A stretch of 64,000 bases of DNA from Nonomuraea cavernae (GTDB taxonomy: Bacteria; Actinomycetota; Actinomycetes; Streptosporangiales; Streptosporangiaceae). The stretch's first letter is position 1. Every line of letters begins with the position of its first letter. A program made the position numbers and the translations under genes. Shown piece by piece: positions 62,586-64,000 of the stretch. The notes beneath the pieces are model-generated. The model did no database searches. It worked only from the letters and a program-made list of their open reading frames with translations, and was not told where the DNA came from. The stretch lies in assembly GCF_014646355.1 (NCBI RefSeq), contig NZ_BMNH01000005.1:231347-295346 (forward strand), in the 5' to 3' direction.

Positions 62586-63497
62586 GTGTACGACCAGCTC
62601 CCGCTGGAAGGGATGCCGCGGCGGCTCTACTCCTGCACACCGTCGCGGTTGAACACCTGGCTCGACTGCCGCCGCCGCTACCGGTTCACCTACCTTGACC
62701 GGCCGCAGCCGTCGAAGGGGCCGGCCTGGGCCCACAACAGCGTGGGCGCGAGCGTGCACAACGCGCTGGCCGCCTGGTGGCGTGAGCCGTACGAACGCCG
62801 CACCCCGTTAACGGCGGCCATCCTGCTCACCAACGGGTGGATCACCGAGGGGTTCAGGGACTCCGAGCAGTCCTCCCGGTGGCTCGGCCGGGCCCGCGAC
62901 CTCGTCTCCGGCTATGTCGCCACACTGGATCCCTCGGACGATCCCGTGGGTGTGGAGCGCACCGTCGCCACCCGCACCCAGGTCATCGCGGTCTCGGGGC
63001 GCATCGACCGGCTCGACCGGCGGGGTGACGAGCTGGTGGTGGTCGACTACAAGACCGGCCGGCGGCCGCTCACCCAGGACGACGCGCGCGCCTCGCTCGC
63101 GCTGGCCGTCTACGCGATCGCGGCGTCCCGGATGATGCGCACCCCGTGCCGCGCGGTCGAGCTGCACCACCTGCCGACGGGCGAGGTCGTCGAGTGGCGT
63201 CACACCGACGAGTCGCTCGGCCGCCACCTGCGGCGCGCCGAGGAGATCGCGACCGAGGCCGCCACCGCCGACGAGCACTACCGCGAGGCGATGGGCGCGC
63301 CCGCGCGTTCCGCCGGGCCGGCCGATCGGCGGGCGCAGACGCAGCCGGCCGACGTGCCACCCGAGGTCGACGCCCGGTTCGCCCCCAGCCCGGGGCCCAT
63401 CTGCTCCTGGTGCGATTTTCGCCGCCACTGTCCCGAAGGACTGGCCGCCGGGCCCGAACGCCGCCCTTGGGAGGGCCTCGCCGACCTTTCGGAGTGA
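62586..63497 (+). CDS. RecB/Cas4-like PD-(D/E)XK nuclease with Fe-S cysteines
   Basis: 303 residues. Nuclease core: SGRIDRL and ELVVVDYKTGRR supply the Asp and the D-x-K pair. The cluster-type cysteines Cys28 (LDCRRRYRF) and the C-terminal CSWCDFRRHC match the four-Cys [4Fe-4S] arrangement of AddB/Cas4. It is expected to be a 5'-3' or end-processing nuclease in DNA repair. The start codon GTG follows the preceding stop with no gap. No cas genes are present. Confidence 0.85.
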   Translation: MYDQLPLEGMPRRLYSCTPSRLNTWLDCRRRYRFTYLDRPQPSKGPAWAHNSVGASVHNALAAWWREPYERRTPLTAAILLTNGWITEGFRDSEQSSRWLGRARDLVSGYVATLDPSDDPVGVERTVATRTQVIAVSGRIDRLDRRGDELVVVDYKTGRRPLTQDDARASLALAVYAIAASRMMRTPCRAVELHHLPTGEVVEWRHTDESLGRHLRRAEEIATEAATADEHYREAMGAPARSAGPADRRAQTQPADVPPEVDARFAPSPGPICSWCDFRRHCPEGLAAGPERRPWEGLADLSE

Positions 63498-63562
63498 CCC
63501 GGTCAGGCGGTCGGTGCTGTCGGCTTGAGTGACCCGGTGAGGCGGTCGGTGCTGTCGGCTTG
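63493..63562. repeat. 35-bp tandem duplication at the nuclease stop codon
   Basis: Copies 63493-63527 and 63528-63562 (AGTGACCCGGT(C/G)AGGCGG onward) differ at one base. The first copy contains the nuclease gene's TGA. Confidence 0.92.
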
Positions 63563-63572
63563 GAGTGGCGGG

Positions 63573-64000
63573 TCAGGCGGCCAGTGCCGCCGGCCAGCGG
63601 CGCGGATCGGTCAGCCCCTTGAGCCCCTTGCTCACGTCGTAGCCGGCCGCGCCCAGGCGCTGCCGCGCGCCGTGCAGCATCTCCCTGGTGGAGGGCATGA
63701 ACGCGCGGTCGTGCAGGTGCTCGGGCAGGGAGTTGAGGCCGAGCCTGAACGCCTTCAGCCCGGCCGTCACGGTCGCCTGCGGCACCTCGGGCAGCACGCC
63801 GTACATCCGCCTGGCCCACTCCGGCAGGGTGTAGTAGCAGAGCGCGCCGAACGGGAAGTAGGCGGGTTTGCCCGGTGACAGCAGCCGCAACTCCTGGGGC
63901 AGCCGCGGCCAGAGCAGGAACCGCACGGTCGAGGCGGCCTCCTCGGTGACGCGCAGGCTGGGCCGTACCTGCTTGACGTAGGCGTCCAGCTCCGCGCACG
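63573..64000 (-). CDS. MpaB/DUF2236 oxygenase-like protein (5' end outside window)
   Basis: C-terminal 142 residues; the frame is open to the window edge, so the start lies beyond base 64000. Segments AYVKQVRPSLRVTEEAASTV, YFPFGALCYYTLPEWARRMY and LPEHLHDRAF fit the C-terminal half of the DUF2236/rubber-oxygenase-like family (b-type heme fold). The heme-ligand His of the family would be upstream and is not visible. Confidence 0.75.
   Translation of the reverse strand, partial: CAELDAYVKQVRPSLRVTEEAASTVRFLLWPRLPQELRLLSPGKPAYFPFGALCYYTLPEWARRMYGVLPEVPQATVTAGLKAFRLGLNSLPEHLHDRAFMPSTREMLHGARQRLGAAGYDVSKGLKGLTDPRRWPAALAA

Overview
This 64 kb window is chromosomal DNA from a high-GC Gram-positive actinobacterium. 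The base composition is strongly GC-biased, many genes start with GTG, and the gene content is typical of the group: mycothiol deacetylase MshB, a SigE/RseA/HtrA/TatB block, Mrp, DUF3117 and the actinobacterial DapD. Cutinase and protein-family features suggest a Streptosporangiales-type organism (Nonomuraea/Streptosporangium/Thermobifida-like), but no 16S or other phylogenetic marker is present to prove this. I saw no tRNA, rRNA, CRISPR array or prophage.

Layout. 1-0.8 kb: the 3' end of an IS605-family tnpB with its right-end hairpins, inserted into the tail of a LysR gene. 0.8-5.3 kb: LysR divergent from sdhCAB (type B succinate dehydrogenase), with a palindromic LysR box between them. 5.3-14.8 kb: a secreted cutinase resembling actinobacterial polyester (PET) hydrolases, a large LuxR-type (LAL) regulator, an APH-like kinase, a NarK-type MFS carrier, and a two-gene ABC exporter whose two ATPase domains are complementarily degenerate. 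14.8-18.3 kb: a DPP-IV-like S9 peptidase, mshB and DUF6113.

18.6-32.7 kb is an accessory block. It holds a Thr/Pro-rich secreted protein, an HExxH membrane protein, a membrane-anchored penicillin-acylase-family hydrolase, and a cysteinyl-tRNA-synthetase-like protein whose KMSKS loop is lost. It also holds a three-gene cassette (24.1-30.4 kb): two paralogous proteins built around a sigma-region-4-like helix-turn-helix, flanking a fusion of a RelE/ParE-like domain to a UvrD-family helicase. This cassette is the best candidate for an undescribed system.

32.8-52.4 kb is a conserved actinobacterial backbone. Together with mshB/DUF6113 its order resembles, from memory, M. tuberculosis Rv1170-Rv1234: fdxC-dapC, dapD-dapE, two LOG-family proteins, a FolP-like fragment, a DivIVA-like protein, tagA, paaX-paaG-like, DUF3117, pepA, O-methyltransferase, sigE-rseA-htrA-tatB, mrp, marR, DUF1003 and an MgtE-like CBS protein. 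The accessory block sits between the Rv1171-like and Rv1177-like genes.

52.4-64 kb: an EamA transporter, a CitE-family lyase, a small cytochrome-b561-like membrane protein with a secreted partner, a CPBP protease, a large membrane-anchored Asp-box/BNR propeller protein with GED(R/Q)H repeats, a Nudix hydrolase, DUF6758, a metallo-beta-lactamase-fold protein that has lost several metal ligands, a RecB/Cas4-like nuclease with Fe-S cysteines, and the 3' end of an MpaB/DUF2236 gene.

A recurring feature is short perfect or near-perfect tandem duplications (13, 25, 35, 44, 44 and 46 bp periods) sitting exactly at gene ends.
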